Shown: positions 1 to 8,638 of the stretch, in pieces
Layout of the letters: every line of letters begins with the position of its first letter
Position numbering within the stretch: position 1 is the stretch's first letter
IMG/VR virus record: IMGVR_UViG_3300047551_002819
Span: 1 to 21,609 of that record
Reading direction: 5' to 3' (one strand)
Length of the DNA: 21,609 nucleotides
Source of the DNA: a virus
Notes under the pieces: model-generated
Databases searched by the model: none
Told to the model about the DNA's origin: nothing
The model's input: only the letters and a program-made list of their open reading frames with translations
Position numbers and translations under genes: made by a program

Positions 1-489
1 CGCGATCACGCGGTGCTCGCTGCGAAATACTTCCTCGCGATCCGACGGCACATCACCCACACGATCACCTTCAAGACCACGCCCTATGGGTTGGATCTGG
101 CTCCTGGTGACTACATCAAGGTCGCAACCGAGGCGAGCCCCTACCAGGCCGCAAACAACGGTGTCATCAGCTCAACTGGGGTCATCACATCGGCCACGAC
201 GCTGTCTGATGGCACCTACGACATCCTGCTCTACCGCAATGGCGACGACGATGTCACGACTTCGACGATGACGGTTGCGGGAGGCAAGGCGATCGAGACG
301 GCGTTGTGGAACAGCCTCTTCACGATCAACGACACGACCGTGTCCACCAACGTCTACATGATCGAGCAGCTCACGCTCGATGGGGATGGCCTCGTCGAAA
401 TCGTCGGTATGCACGCCCCTACAGTTGGACTGAGCAGTCAGGTCGCCGTGGATCTGGCTGCCCAAGGCCTCTTTGAGACGGAGGGCTGA
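1..489 (+). CDS. Probable tail tip/central tail protein, C-terminal part (5' partial)
   Basis: The frame is open from the first base, so this is the end of a larger gene that begins before the window; the GTG at 13 is only the first possible internal start. The visible ~160 residues are Thr/Ser-rich and beta-type, with a segment 'TPYGLDLAPGDYIKV' that I associate with the C-terminal part of large tail-tip (gpJ-like) proteins of cyanophages. That would place it at the distal end of the tail, where it contacts the host. No membrane segment or catalytic motif is visible. It ends 2 bp before the next tail gene, so they are probably cotranscribed. The tail-protein role is supported mostly by context; the exact family is uncertain. 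Confidence 0.6.
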   Translation, partial: RDHAVLAAKYFLAIRRHITHTITFKTTPYGLDLAPGDYIKVATEASPYQAANNGVISSTGVITSATTLSDGTYDILLYRNGDDDVTTSTMTVAGGKAIETALWNSLFTINDTTVSTNVYMIEQLTLDGDGLVEIVGMHAPTVGLSSQVAVDLAAQGLFETEG

Positions 490-491
490 TC

Positions 492-866
492 ATGCCGTTC
501 CCAACCCACAAACCAGCCTCTCGCTCCTACTCCAGCGGCGACTACCCAGTGAAGGCATTCAGGTCTCAGTCGGGCGTTGAGACGAGGATCCTCTACGGCG
601 ACACCAGAACAGGCATGTCGCTCGATCTCTCATTTGAGAACATCACTGACACTCAGGCTTCGGAGTTTCTGACCCATTTTGCAGAGACGAAGGGCACCTA
701 TTTGACGTTCACCATTCCGAGTCAGACCCTTGCCGGCTGGAGTGGATCCACGACGGCTTTGGATGCTGCCTCGGCAAACCGGTGGCGTTACAAAGACGAA
801 CCCCAGATTTCCAGCGTGCGACCCGGCATCAGCTCAGTCCAGGTCAGCCTGGTTGGCGTTCTATAG
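492..866 (+). CDS. Minor tail protein
   Basis: This 124-residue protein starts at ATG 492, preceded by a good Shine-Dalgarno sequence (GGAGG near 480-484) that lies inside the end of the upstream gene. The sequence is beta-rich, with the segments 'YPVKAFRSQSGVETRILYGD' and 'LSFENITDTQASEFLTHF', a pattern I associate with small minor tail proteins of siphoviruses that sit at the tail tip and help attach the central fibre. There are no signal or membrane segments. It lies between the tip-like gene and a tail-tube-like gene, which supports a virion role. The precise position in the tail cannot be told from sequence alone. Confidence 0.6.
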   Translation: MPFPTHKPASRSYSSGDYPVKAFRSQSGVETRILYGDTRTGMSLDLSFENITDTQASEFLTHFAETKGTYLTFTIPSQTLAGWSGSTTALDAASANRWRYKDEPQISSVRPGISSVQVSLVGVL

Positions 867-889
867 ACTGAACAGAGGAGGCAGAGCTC

Positions 890-1324
890 ATGGCCAAGGT
901 CTACAGCGGGCGAGATGGGTCTCTCCTTCTCGGCTCGACCACTCTGGTGAAGGTGTCGAGCTGGACGCTGCAGGCGGATCTCGAGTTGCTTGAGACCACC
1001 AGCCTTGGCGATGCTCGCAGGTCCTTCACGCCGGGCGTGCTTGGCTATTCCGGCAGCGCATCGCTGCTGTACTACAAGGCGGACGACAGCACGATCGATG
1101 CCGGCACGTTGCTGCGGAAGCTGATCAATACGAACACGAGCGGTGCAACGACTTCTGACGCCGTGACGCTGACTCTGCGCCTGGCGGATGGCACCGACAA
1201 CAACGATGTGACGCTGACTGCCTACATCAACTCGGCCAGCTTCGGCGCCGCGGTGGGCGAGGTTGTCAGCGCCCAGATCAGCTTCCAGGCTACGGGCGAC
1301 CTCGGGGCAGCGAGCATCGCATGA
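890..1324 (+). CDS. Tail tube-like (major tail) protein
   Basis: A 144-residue protein with a strong ribosome site (AGAGGAGG about 10 bp before ATG 890). It is predicted to be mostly beta strand and small-residue-rich, as in long non-contractile tail tube subunits, which stack as hexamers around the tape measure. Residues ~23-45 contain 'SSWTLQADLELLETTSLGD', which matches a segment in the next protein and looks like the tube-domain core. It overlaps the next gene by the four bases ATGA (1321-1324), so the two are translationally coupled. Tube identity comes from size, composition and context; another structural role, such as a tail decoration protein, remains possible. Confidence 0.55.
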   Translation: MAKVYSGRDGSLLLGSTTLVKVSSWTLQADLELLETTSLGDARRSFTPGVLGYSGSASLLYYKADDSTIDAGTLLRKLINTNTSGATTSDAVTLTLRLADGTDNNDVTLTAYINSASFGAAVGEVVSAQISFQATGDLGAASIA

Positions 1325-2220
1325 GCATCTATCTCGGCACCTTTGGTCTCTTGACGCTGCGCCGCAAGTCGACGGCCAGCGGGCTTGAGTCGGTTGTGAA
1401 TCCCTCCGATGTCAGCGTCAGCCGGAAGCGGTTCAGCTTCGACTTTGAAGTCGGTCAGCTGATCACAGGCGATCAGGTGGAGATTGCCACGACCGATGGA
1501 AGTGCGCTTGAGTTCGTCGATGAGAGCGGATGGAGTAGCGGTACAAAATTTCCATCAGGCAAATGGTTCATTAACGTCGATGAAATTGGAGGAATCAGGC
1601 TGTACTCTTCCTTCTCCAATGCGTTGAACGGCGGACAGCTAAACGCTATTGCTTTGGATGCCATCGCCACGAACGTGCCGATTAGGGTCACCGTTGAGAA
1701 CGCAATCGACAGGGTCCTCGGACAAGTGAGCAGCTACGAGCTGAACACAACCCGCGAAACCGTCGATGTGACAGCACTTTCAGACGAGTTCAGGTCGCAA
1801 TACAGTAGCCTGATGAGTGGCAGCGGTCGCGTTAGTTGCGTCTGGGACTATCGGGATACCTGCGGAAACGGCAACTACGAGACTGCGCATTACCTCTTGC
1901 AGCTTGCCCTGCGGACACAGATTGGGAGCGAGTTCAATGCCAAGTTCTTCCTCAAGACCGACGGCTACTCCCCGAGTGGTGATGTCGGCACCAGTGACGA
2001 TCAAATCTGGTACGACGTGAACGGCGTTCTCACTGCCGCAGCGATTCAGTTTGTGCCGGGAACGATCGTCGAGATGACTGCGGAGTTCATCACAACGGGT
2101 CCGGTGCAGCTGCGTGCCAAGACCATTCCAGAGTACCGAGTCCTTCAGGAGGATGATTTTGCGGTGCTTCTGGATCAGGATCAGGCTGCTAGCCTGCTCC
2201 TAGACACCGACCAGACGTAA
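1321..2220 (+). CDS. Virion structural protein with a second tail-tube-like domain
   Basis: A 299-residue protein whose ATG overlaps the stop of the upstream tube-like gene (ATGA). The N-terminal ~130 residues are unlike anything I can name. The second half contains 'SSYELNTTRETVDVTALSDE', which aligns with the shared motif of the upstream protein (SS-aromatic-x-L-x4-E...T-[SA]-L-x-D), followed by a long beta-rich stretch. It therefore appears to be a larger paralogue of the tube protein with an added N-terminal domain. Plausible roles are a tail terminator, a minor tube or a distal tail protein. Part of the gene (about 1500-1700) is less GC-rich than its surroundings. Confidence 0.5.
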   Translation: MSIYLGTFGLLTLRRKSTASGLESVVNPSDVSVSRKRFSFDFEVGQLITGDQVEIATTDGSALEFVDESGWSSGTKFPSGKWFINVDEIGGIRLYSSFSNALNGGQLNAIALDAIATNVPIRVTVENAIDRVLGQVSSYELNTTRETVDVTALSDEFRSQYSSLMSGSGRVSCVWDYRDTCGNGNYETAHYLLQLALRTQIGSEFNAKFFLKTDGYSPSGDVGTSDDQIWYDVNGVLTAAAIQFVPGTIVEMTAEFITTGPVQLRAKTIPEYRVLQEDDFAVLLDQDQAASLLLDTDQT

Positions 2221-2236
2221 AGGGGGCCCTGGCTCG

Positions 2237-5005
2237 ATGGCCGATCTGAGAATATCGGAACTTGCCGCGCTGGCCGGTGCCAATCTTGCCTCGGTAGACG
2301 TCCTGCCGGTCGTCGACACTTCGGCGAGCGAGACCAAGAAGATCACGGTCACCGATCTGGTTGGCAATGCGACCACCCTGATCGCCGACGCCACTATCCC
2401 TGGCGCCAAGATCCTCTTCAGCGCCAACACGATCGCCGGCTCTGCTCTTCAGAACAGCAGCGTCACTTCTACCCAGCTCGCCAGCGGCTCGATCACAGCC
2501 GCCAAGCTGGCGAACGAAAGCACCGTCGACCTTGTCACCACCCTGCCCGCGACTGGTGCATTCACCGGGCAACTCGCCCTTGATACTGACGACCTCAAGG
2601 TCTACTGCTGGAATGGTTCGGCGTGGCAGTCGATCAAGGCCGCCGGCTCGATCAACACCGTCATCGGTGACACGTCGGGAATCGTCAACATCAACATCGC
2701 CACCAGCGGCGATCAGGTCACGATCACGACCACGCTCGACAACACGAGCGCTGCCGGTCAGTTCCTAGGCGGTCCTGCCGGCGCAGCCGGCGCCGTGAGC
2801 TATCGCGGCATTGTCGGCACCGACCTGCCCACACCCACCACCACCACCAAGGGCGCTGTCATCGTCAACGGCGAGGGTCTTCGCGTCGATGGCAGCACCC
2901 TCGAGGTCGACAACGACGTTGTTGCCAGCGGCGCCACCTACGGCGTCGTGCAGTACAACGCCAAGGGTCTGATCACGGCTGGTCGCGCCATTGCGGCGGC
3001 CGATCTCCCCAACGCCACCAACTCGACGAAGGGCGCCGTCATCGTCGGCACCGGCTTGGCGGCGACCAGCGGCACGTTGAACCACTCCAACGCCGTGACA
3101 CCGGCGACGGCCACGAAGGTCACGTTCGACGCGCAGGGGCACATCACCGCGACATCGACGCTGGCTGATACAGACATCCCCAACATCCCGGCCACCAAGC
3201 TGACAACGGGAACGCTGGATCCGGCGCGGCTTGGCACGAACGCCATCACTGGCACGAAGCTCGCCAACGAGGCGACCGTGCGGTTTGGTGGTGCAAGCCA
3301 GACGACCGGTATCGTCACGTTCCCCACAGCTGAGTACAAGGGCCAATACTTCTGGGACGCCAGCAACGGCGACCTCTACCTGTACGACGGCTCTGCCTGG
3401 CAGCCGGTCACGATCACCAGCGGTGAGCTTGTCTACGCAGGTGCCTACAACGCGACGAACAACCAGGTCGCTTCGGTGACGGCGGCAGGTTCTGCGGCTG
3501 GCCTGACGGTCGGTGCCGCTCTTCCTGCAGCCGCCACCGGCAACAACCGGTACTACGTGGTCGTCGCCACCAGCGGCACCGGCACAGCTCCAGCGCCAAC
3601 GGTCGCCCTAGCGCCGCCGGACATGATCCTGTCCAACGGCGCCACCTGGGACCTGATCGACGTCTCCAACGCCATCGCCGGCCAGACGGCTTCAAACATC
3701 AGCTTCACGCCTGGTGGCGGCATCGCCGCAACCAACGTGCAGACGGCGCTGCAGGAGCTCGACACCGAGAAGCTCGACAAGGCGGGCGGCACCGTCACCG
3801 GCATCCTTGAGATCGGTTCTGCGGGCTCGCTCGTTTTTGAGGGCAGCACTGCCGACGCCAACGAGACCACCCTTGCTGTGGTGAACCCCACGGCGGACCG
3901 GACGATCACGCTGCCTGACATCACCGGCACCGTTGTCACAACCGGTGACACAGGAACCGTCAGCAACACAATGCTGGCCGGCTCGATCGCCGACAGCAAG
4001 CTGAGCACGATCAGCACCGCAGACAAGATCAGCCTGAGTGCAATCAACATCGATGGCGGCACTGACATTGGTGCCGCTCTGGCGGATGCCGACCTGATCA
4101 TCGTTGACGATGGTGGCGCTGGCACCAACCGCAAGGCGGCCGTCACACGCATCACCGACTACACGTTCGGCAAGGTCTCTGGTGATATCACGATCACCAG
4201 CGGTGGCGTAGCTGCGATCAGCAGTGGCGTGATCGTCAACGCCGACGTCAACGCCTCTGCCGGCATCAATCACAACAAGCTCGCCACGATGACGGCGGGC
4301 ACTGTGCTGATCGGCAACGCCACCGGTGTACCGACTGCAACGGCCCTCTCTGGCGATGTCACGGTCACCAGTGACGGCGTGACAGCCATCGGTGCAGGCG
4401 TGATCGTCGACGCCGATGTCAATGCCAGCGCCGCAATCGCCGGCACGAAGATCACCGCCGCTACCACCAGCGTCGTCGGCACGGTGCAGCTGACCGACTC
4501 GATCGCCAGCACCAGCACCACCACGGCCGCTACGCCGAACTCGGTGAAGACCGCCTACGACCTGGCAAACGCGGCGCTCCCGAAGTCAGGCGGCACAATG
4601 ACCGGCACGATCACCTTCGCCGGCGGCCAGACCCTCTCGGGCTATGCCGCGCTGGCGACTGCGCAGACGTTCACCGCTGCTCAGCGCGGCACGGTGTCGG
4701 CACAGGGCGCGGTGACCGGTACGGTGACGCTTGATTTCGCCGTCGCCAACAACTTCAGCATGACCCTGCCGGCTGGTGGCAGTGTGACGCTCGCCAACCC
4801 GACTAACCTGACCGCAGGCCAGTCGGGGGCAATCGTGATCACCCAGAATGCCACCACGGCTGCCACGGTGGCCTATGGCACGAACTGGAAGTTCAGCGGT
4901 GGCACCCCGACGATGAGCACCGGCCTGAGCAGTGTCTCGACGCTGGTTTACTTCGTGGAATCGGCCACGCGCATCACCGCCCAACTCCTCACGAACGTCG
5001 CATGA
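2237..5005 (+). CDS. Large repetitive tail fibre protein
   Basis: A 922-residue protein starting at ATG 2237 behind an AAAGGGGG ribosome site. It is rich in Gly, Ala, Thr, Ser, Val and Asn, with many imperfect short repeats ('TTKGAVIV', 'VIVNADVNASAGI', 'TKLTTG'), the usual look of trimeric fibre shafts. Residues 649-682 and 706-739 are related 34-residue units. 'LPKSGGTMTGTITFAGG' near residue 780 is typical of phage fibres. The last ~110 residues ('FTAAQRGTV...VYFVESATRI') resemble a fibre C-terminal domain found in many phages. It probably binds the host surface. Its stop overlaps the next fibre gene (ATGA). No chaperone or peptidase motif is visible. Confidence 0.8.
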   Translation: MADLRISELAALAGANLASVDVLPVVDTSASETKKITVTDLVGNATTLIADATIPGAKILFSANTIAGSALQNSSVTSTQLASGSITAAKLANESTVDLVTTLPATGAFTGQLALDTDDLKVYCWNGSAWQSIKAAGSINTVIGDTSGIVNINIATSGDQVTITTTLDNTSAAGQFLGGPAGAAGAVSYRGIVGTDLPTPTTTTKGAVIVNGEGLRVDGSTLEVDNDVVASGATYGVVQYNAKGLITAGRAIAAADLPNATNSTKGAVIVGTGLAATSGTLNHSNAVTPATATKVTFDAQGHITATSTLADTDIPNIPATKLTTGTLDPARLGTNAITGTKLANEATVRFGGASQTTGIVTFPTAEYKGQYFWDASNGDLYLYDGSAWQPVTITSGELVYAGAYNATNNQVASVTAAGSAAGLTVGAALPAAATGNNRYYVVVATSGTGTAPAPTVALAPPDMILSNGATWDLIDVSNAIAGQTASNISFTPGGGIAATNVQTALQELDTEKLDKAGGTVTGILEIGSAGSLVFEGSTADANETTLAVVNPTADRTITLPDITGTVVTTGDTGTVSNTMLAGSIADSKLSTISTADKISLSAINIDGGTDIGAALADADLIIVDDGGAGTNRKAAVTRITDYTFGKVSGDITITSGGVAAISSGVIVNADVNASAGINHNKLATMTAGTVLIGNATGVPTATALSGDVTVTSDGVTAIGAGVIVDADVNASAAIAGTKITAATTSVVGTVQLTDSIASTSTTTAATPNSVKTAYDLANAALPKSGGTMTGTITFAGGQTLSGYAALATAQTFTAAQRGTVSAQGAVTGTVTLDFAVANNFSMTLPAGGSVTLANPTNLTAGQSGAIVITQNATTAATVAYGTNWKFSGGTPTMSTGLSSVSTLVYFVESATRITAQLLTNVA
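4181..4453 (+). repeat. Pair of 102-bp coding repeats in the tail fibre gene
   Basis: The segments 4181-4282 and 4352-4453 start 171 bp (57 codons) apart and encode related 34-residue units: 'GD[IV]T[IV]TS' then 'GV[IV][ND]ADVNAS' then a 'K[LI]' end. The DNA is similar but not identical. They are probably structural repeats of the fibre shaft, and could also be recombination points for swapping receptor-binding segments. Confidence 0.6.
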
Positions 5006-7287
5006 TTCCTGGAAGCGCTAATCCGCTGCTGGCCTATCAGGTCGCCGCTCAAACCGCCTACCAAATCAGTCGCTCGCTGAGGTTCGACTCAGCCAGTACG
5101 AGCCACCTGAGTAGAACGATCGCGTCTGCCGGAAACCGCAGGACGTTTACATGGTCGGCATGGATCAAGAGATGCGGCATTTCTGCGCTGAACATTCCCT
5201 TTTCATCTGGAGCGGATCAAAACAATAACTTTCGCCTGTCATTTAGCGCAGCTGATCAGTTACAGATATCCAATGAGGTTGCTACCAACACAATATCTTA
5301 TCGCATCACGACAGCAGTTTACCGCGATACGTCTGCATGGATGCACGTCGTGGTGGCAGTGGACACAACGCAGGCGACTGCCGCCAACAGGGTCAAATTG
5401 TATGTAAATGGAGACGAAGTTACTCAATTTTCGACTAACACAAATCCCGGCCTGAACTTTGACACAAACTGCAACGTCGTAGGCACGTTCTACTACGGTC
5501 GAAACTTTCAGAGCACGTATTTTGACGGCTATCTCGCAGACGCTCATTTCATTAGCGGCTCTGCCCTGACGCCATCATCTTTCGGGCAAGTCGACGCCAC
5601 GACCGGTCAGTGGATTCCGATTGCCTACACCGGCAGCTACGGCACGAATGGGCACAAGCTGACTTTTGCCAACAACTCGGCTGCGACCGCTGCCGCGCTT
5701 GGCGCTGACAGTTCTGGTGCTGGCAATAACTTTACGCCAGTCAACATGTCCGTTACAGCAGGAGTCGATAACGATAGCCTGGTCGATTCTCCGACAGGCT
5801 ACGGTACTGACTCAGGAGCCGGTGGAGAGGTGCGCGGAAATTACTGCACTTTTTGGCCTGCTGTGTCAAGTATTATACCGTCTGACGGCAACTTAAGTGC
5901 AACGCTAGGCAACAATGATAATGCTTATGGGGACTTTGCGATGGCCAGCGGGAAGTGGTACTGGGAAGTCGTCAGTAGCTCTCTTGGAGCATCCGTTTCG
6001 TTGTCTGGCGGCGGTAACCTGTCAAGTGATCAGAACGTCGGCAGTGGGACTCCCAGAGGCTTTCGTCTTGACGTCGATGCAAACCTGTTTGAATACACTA
6101 GCAATGGAACGAGTTGGTCTTCAATAAATATGGGCTCAGCAGTTGCGCCGTTTTTTATTCGCGTGGCTGGAACCTCGATTAACCAAAGAACAGTTACTGC
6201 CAACTTTGGTCAGCGTCCTTTTAATTTTACTGCTCCCACTGGCTACAAAGCTCTCTGTTCTGAAAACCTGCCTACGCCGGCAGTCGCCAAGTCGAGCACG
6301 GCGATGAATGTCGTGACGTACACCGGTACAGGTGCCACTTTGTCTCCCACTAGCTCGCTTGCGTTTTCGCCGGATTTAGTGTGGATAAAGTCGCGCAGTA
6401 GCTCAACCTCAAACCACGCAATTTACGATTCTGTTCGTGGCGCGACGCTTGAGATCGCAAGCAATCTTTCTGATGCTCAAACAACTCAAGCTTCTGGGCT
6501 TACGTCGTTTGACAGCAACGGTTTCACCGTGGGCTCTGCTGGCACTGTAAACACCAGCTCGCAAACCTACGTCGCATGGTGCTGGGACGCTGGAACCTCG
6601 ACCACCACGAACACAACCGGCTCGATCAGCTCGCAAGTCAGAGCGAACACTTCGGCGGGTTTCTCCATCGTCACCTACACCGGCACGGGCTCCGCGGGCA
6701 ATGTGGGACATGGCTTAGGCGTGACGCCGGCGATGATTGCTATCAAATGTCGAAGCTCCGTGGGAGACTGGAGGGTATGGCATAAAGACCTTACTGGCGG
6801 CACTTACTACGTTCAATTCAATTCGGGAGTAGCCCAGGCGCTCGATTCAAATGGAATGACGGCCTTGCCCACAAGTTCAGTATTTACGCTCGGAACAAGT
6901 ACGCAAGTTAACTTTAATTCTGCCACTAACGTCGCTTATTGCTTTGCCGCGGTCTCGGGTTTCAGCCGCTTTGGCTCATACACCGGAAATGGCAGCGCAG
7001 CCGGCCCAACACTGCATCTAGGTTTCAGGCCGCGCTTTGTGATGACCAAAAACATTAGCGCGACAGGAAATTGGCTTATGTTTGACACAAGCCGCCTAGG
7101 TTACAACCCTGATAATGATTCACTGGTTGCCAACTCCACCGCTGCTGACTCGACTACCGATTTTATTGAACTGTATAGTAATGGTCTTGGAATTCGTAGT
7201 GCAAACGCCGCCGTCAACACTAGCAACTCAACCTACATCTACGCTGCCTTTGCCGAGTATCCATTCAAATACGCTCGCGCCCGCTAA
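5002..7287 (+). CDS. LamG-domain fibre/adhesin protein with three C-terminal repeats
   Basis: A 761-residue protein beginning at an ATG that overlaps the previous stop. Residues ~25-185 ('SLRFDSASTSHLSRTI', 'TFTWSAWIKR', 'WMHVVVAVDTTQ', 'VKLYVNGDEV') form a concanavalin/LamG-like jelly roll, a fold that often binds sugars. Around residues 310-400, 'GKWYWEVVSSS' looks like a SPRY-type sandwich. Three related repeats follow (about 435-530, 550-650, 655-755), each starting at a 'YTGxG' motif and passing through a 'P.[LMF][VI].[IT]K' strand. The C-terminus is 'FAEYPFKYARAR', an ending I recall from many cyanophage fibre proteins. The DNA is clearly more AT-rich than the fibre gene before it, suggesting a separate origin. 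It is probably a receptor-binding or polysaccharide-binding virion protein. Confidence 0.75.
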   Translation: MIPGSANPLLAYQVAAQTAYQISRSLRFDSASTSHLSRTIASAGNRRTFTWSAWIKRCGISALNIPFSSGADQNNNFRLSFSAADQLQISNEVATNTISYRITTAVYRDTSAWMHVVVAVDTTQATAANRVKLYVNGDEVTQFSTNTNPGLNFDTNCNVVGTFYYGRNFQSTYFDGYLADAHFISGSALTPSSFGQVDATTGQWIPIAYTGSYGTNGHKLTFANNSAATAAALGADSSGAGNNFTPVNMSVTAGVDNDSLVDSPTGYGTDSGAGGEVRGNYCTFWPAVSSIIPSDGNLSATLGNNDNAYGDFAMASGKWYWEVVSSSLGASVSLSGGGNLSSDQNVGSGTPRGFRLDVDANLFEYTSNGTSWSSINMGSAVAPFFIRVAGTSINQRTVTANFGQRPFNFTAPTGYKALCSENLPTPAVAKSSTAMNVVTYTGTGATLSPTSSLAFSPDLVWIKSRSSSTSNHAIYDSVRGATLEIASNLSDAQTTQASGLTSFDSNGFTVGSAGTVNTSSQTYVAWCWDAGTSTTTNTTGSISSQVRANTSAGFSIVTYTGTGSAGNVGHGLGVTPAMIAIKCRSSVGDWRVWHKDLTGGTYYVQFNSGVAQALDSNGMTALPTSSVFTLGTSTQVNFNSATNVAYCFAAVSGFSRFGSYTGNGSAAGPTLHLGFRPRFVMTKNISATGNWLMFDTSRLGYNPDNDSLVANSTAADSTTDFIELYSNGLGIRSANAAVNTSNSTYIYAAFAEYPFKYARAR

Positions 7288-7311
7288 CCTCAATTCAGAG
7301 AGCCTCGCATC

Positions 7312-7749
7312 ATGTTCGTCCTCGACGGCCAGCCCCTGCCCCTCGACGTCCCTTTCACGCACGACGGCGTCCAGTATCCGGCCAACTGGCTGCGCCTTGC
7401 CTCCGCCGACGAACGTGCCGCGATTGGCATCACCGAAGCACGCGATCCTGAGCCCTACGACCAGCGCTTCTACTGGGGCCCCAAGCTGCCCAAGGATCAC
7501 GAGCAGCTCATCGCCAAATGGGTTGCTGGTACGCGAACCACCGCTGGCACACTGCTGGCGCCGACCGATTGGATGGTGATCCGCGAAGCTGACAATGGCA
7601 CCGATGTGCCGGCGGCGACGAAGACTTGGCGGCAGGCCATCCGAGCCGCCTGTGAGGAGAAGGTCACTGCAATCAAGGCCACCATCGACACCGATGAGCT
7701 GGCTGAGTACATTGCAGGAATTGACTACGGCACCTGGCCGGAAGCCTGA
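7312..7749 (+). CDS. Possible tail fibre assembly/accessory protein
   Basis: A 145-residue protein starting at ATG 7312 after an AGAGAG purine patch. The N-terminal half has 'VPFTHDGVQYPANWLRLAS' and 'EPYDQRFYWGP', a pattern seen in small proteins encoded just after fibre genes. The C-terminal half is helical and charged ('TWRQAIRAACEEKVTAIKAT'), similar in style to DUF4376/fibre-assembly proteins. Its place directly after two fibre genes supports a role in fibre folding or attachment. Its stop overlaps the start of the next small gene (TGATG, one shared base). The family assignment is tentative. Confidence 0.5.
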   Translation: MFVLDGQPLPLDVPFTHDGVQYPANWLRLASADERAAIGITEARDPEPYDQRFYWGPKLPKDHEQLIAKWVAGTRTTAGTLLAPTDWMVIREADNGTDVPAATKTWRQAIRAACEEKVTAIKATIDTDELAEYIAGIDYGTWPEA

Positions 7750-7889
7750 TGGCGGTTAAGTCCAAGGTCGGCACTGCTCGCGTCGAGCACAAGCCCGGTC
7801 CGCCGAAAACTACTCGGACTGGACATGGCCAGCACTCTCGCCCGAGGCGGCGGGGGAAAAAGCCTCGCGTGGGGCAGGGGCGCGGCTAG
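7749..7889 (+). CDS. Small, very basic conserved protein (46 aa)
   Basis: This 46-codon gene begins 'MAVKSKVGTARVEHKPGPPK' and ends with an Arg/Gly/Lys-rich tail ('RRRGKKPRVGQGRG'). It is strongly basic, has no hydrophobic segment and shares one base with the upstream stop. I recall near-identical N-termini in short proteins of marine cyanophages, so it looks like a conserved phage gene and not a chance frame. A nucleic-acid- or virion-associated role would suit the charge, but the function is unknown. Its TAG and the TAG of the - strand endonuclease gene overlap on a CTAG palindrome (7886-7889). Confidence 0.7.
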   Translation: MAVKSKVGTARVEHKPGPPKTTRTGHGQHSRPRRRGKKPRVGQGRG

Positions 7890-8386
7890 CAGTTCTCCCC
7901 GAAGTACTGAAGCTCGGCAGCCTTTCTTGCTTTTGCCGCCTCTTCGACAGTCGCAAAGCTGCCTAGGTGTCTAACCTTTTGATTGAGCTTAATTTGAGCG
8001 TAGTACACCCTGTCGCGCTTGTTGTAGCTCACGCCCCTGACTCCAGTCGTATTGTGCGCGTAGACACCGCAGTTTACTGCATTTAAAGCGTGGTCAACTA
8101 GGCGAAGGTTGCTTGCGCGATTATCAAACCTGTCTCTATTGATGTGATCCACGAGACTATCGCCCGGATCGGTGCCATAGTGAATTGCGTAAACGATGCG
8201 CTGGACATTGAAGTAATCGCCGTCAATTCCAACGACCCAGTAAAACGTACTCTTGTTGCCAGCTGGCAGTCCTGCCCTTAATCGCCCACGGGTCTTGAGA
8301 TTCCGCAGGCCGCTTGGGCAGCTCGCATCGATTTGAAAAATTTCGCGCAGCCGACAGATCGGCGGCAGCGGCCTAAAATTTGGCAT
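7886..8386 (-). CDS. HNH homing endonuclease with C-terminal AP2 DNA-binding domain
   Basis: A 166-residue protein on the strand opposite to its late-gene neighbours. Residues ~50-115 carry an HNH core ('DSLVDHINRDRFDNRASNLR'), with the DH pair and the downstream Asn expected for metal-dependent DNA cleavage. Residues ~117-165 ('TTGVRGVSYNKRDRVYYAQI', 'HLGSFATVEEAAKARKAAEL') are a clear AP2/integrase-type DNA-binding domain. HNH-AP2 proteins are commonly free-standing homing endonucleases in phages. The gene is more AT-rich than its surroundings and its stop overlaps that of the basic-protein gene, which suggests a mobile insertion between late genes. All key residues appear present, so it may be active. 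Confidence 0.88.
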   Translation of the reverse strand: MPNFRPLPPICRLREIFQIDASCPSGLRNLKTRGRLRAGLPAGNKSTFYWVVGIDGDYFNVQRIVYAIHYGTDPGDSLVDHINRDRFDNRASNLRLVDHALNAVNCGVYAHNTTGVRGVSYNKRDRVYYAQIKLNQKVRHLGSFATVEEAAKARKAAELQYFGENC

Positions 8387-8462
8387 CGCCTGGGACTTAC
8401 AGGTGGTCGCGCTCCAGGGGCGGCAACCCGCTGGGGCACCCCTACCTTAGTCGCGGCAGACC

Positions 8463-8612
8463 ATGACCCAGCATGAGCGGGAAAACTGGCGCAAAGTCAG
8501 GGACGCTCTCGAAGCAGCGGGTAAAACCGACAACTGGTACTACAAGCGTGCTCTTGCCATCCTTGCCGGTAGGCCAGATCCTCTTGGAGACCCACCAAGG
8601 GTCGATCACTAG
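8463..8612 (+). CDS. Small conserved hypothetical protein (49 aa)
   Basis: An ATG at 8463 opens a 49-codon frame: 'MTQHERENWRKVRDALEAAG', then a helix 'NWYYKRALAILAGRPDPLG'. It is hydrophilic, helical and Trp/Tyr-containing, with no membrane segment. I recall similar short proteins ('..DALEAAGKTDNWYYKRA..') in cyanophages, which supports it over the competing frame starting at 8473. It sits between the inserted endonuclease gene and the lysis cassette. Function unknown. Confidence 0.6.
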   Translation: MTQHERENWRKVRDALEAAGKTDNWYYKRALAILAGRPDPLGDPPRVDH

Positions 8613-8638
8613 GATGATGAGATTGGCCAGGAGCCCCG

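Noticed and set aside
2765-4273. Long - strand frames inside the fibre gene (e.g. 2765-3346, 3553-4155, 3692-4273)
   Set aside because: They mirror the repetitive, stop-poor, GC-rich fibre sequence and have biased compositions without domains.
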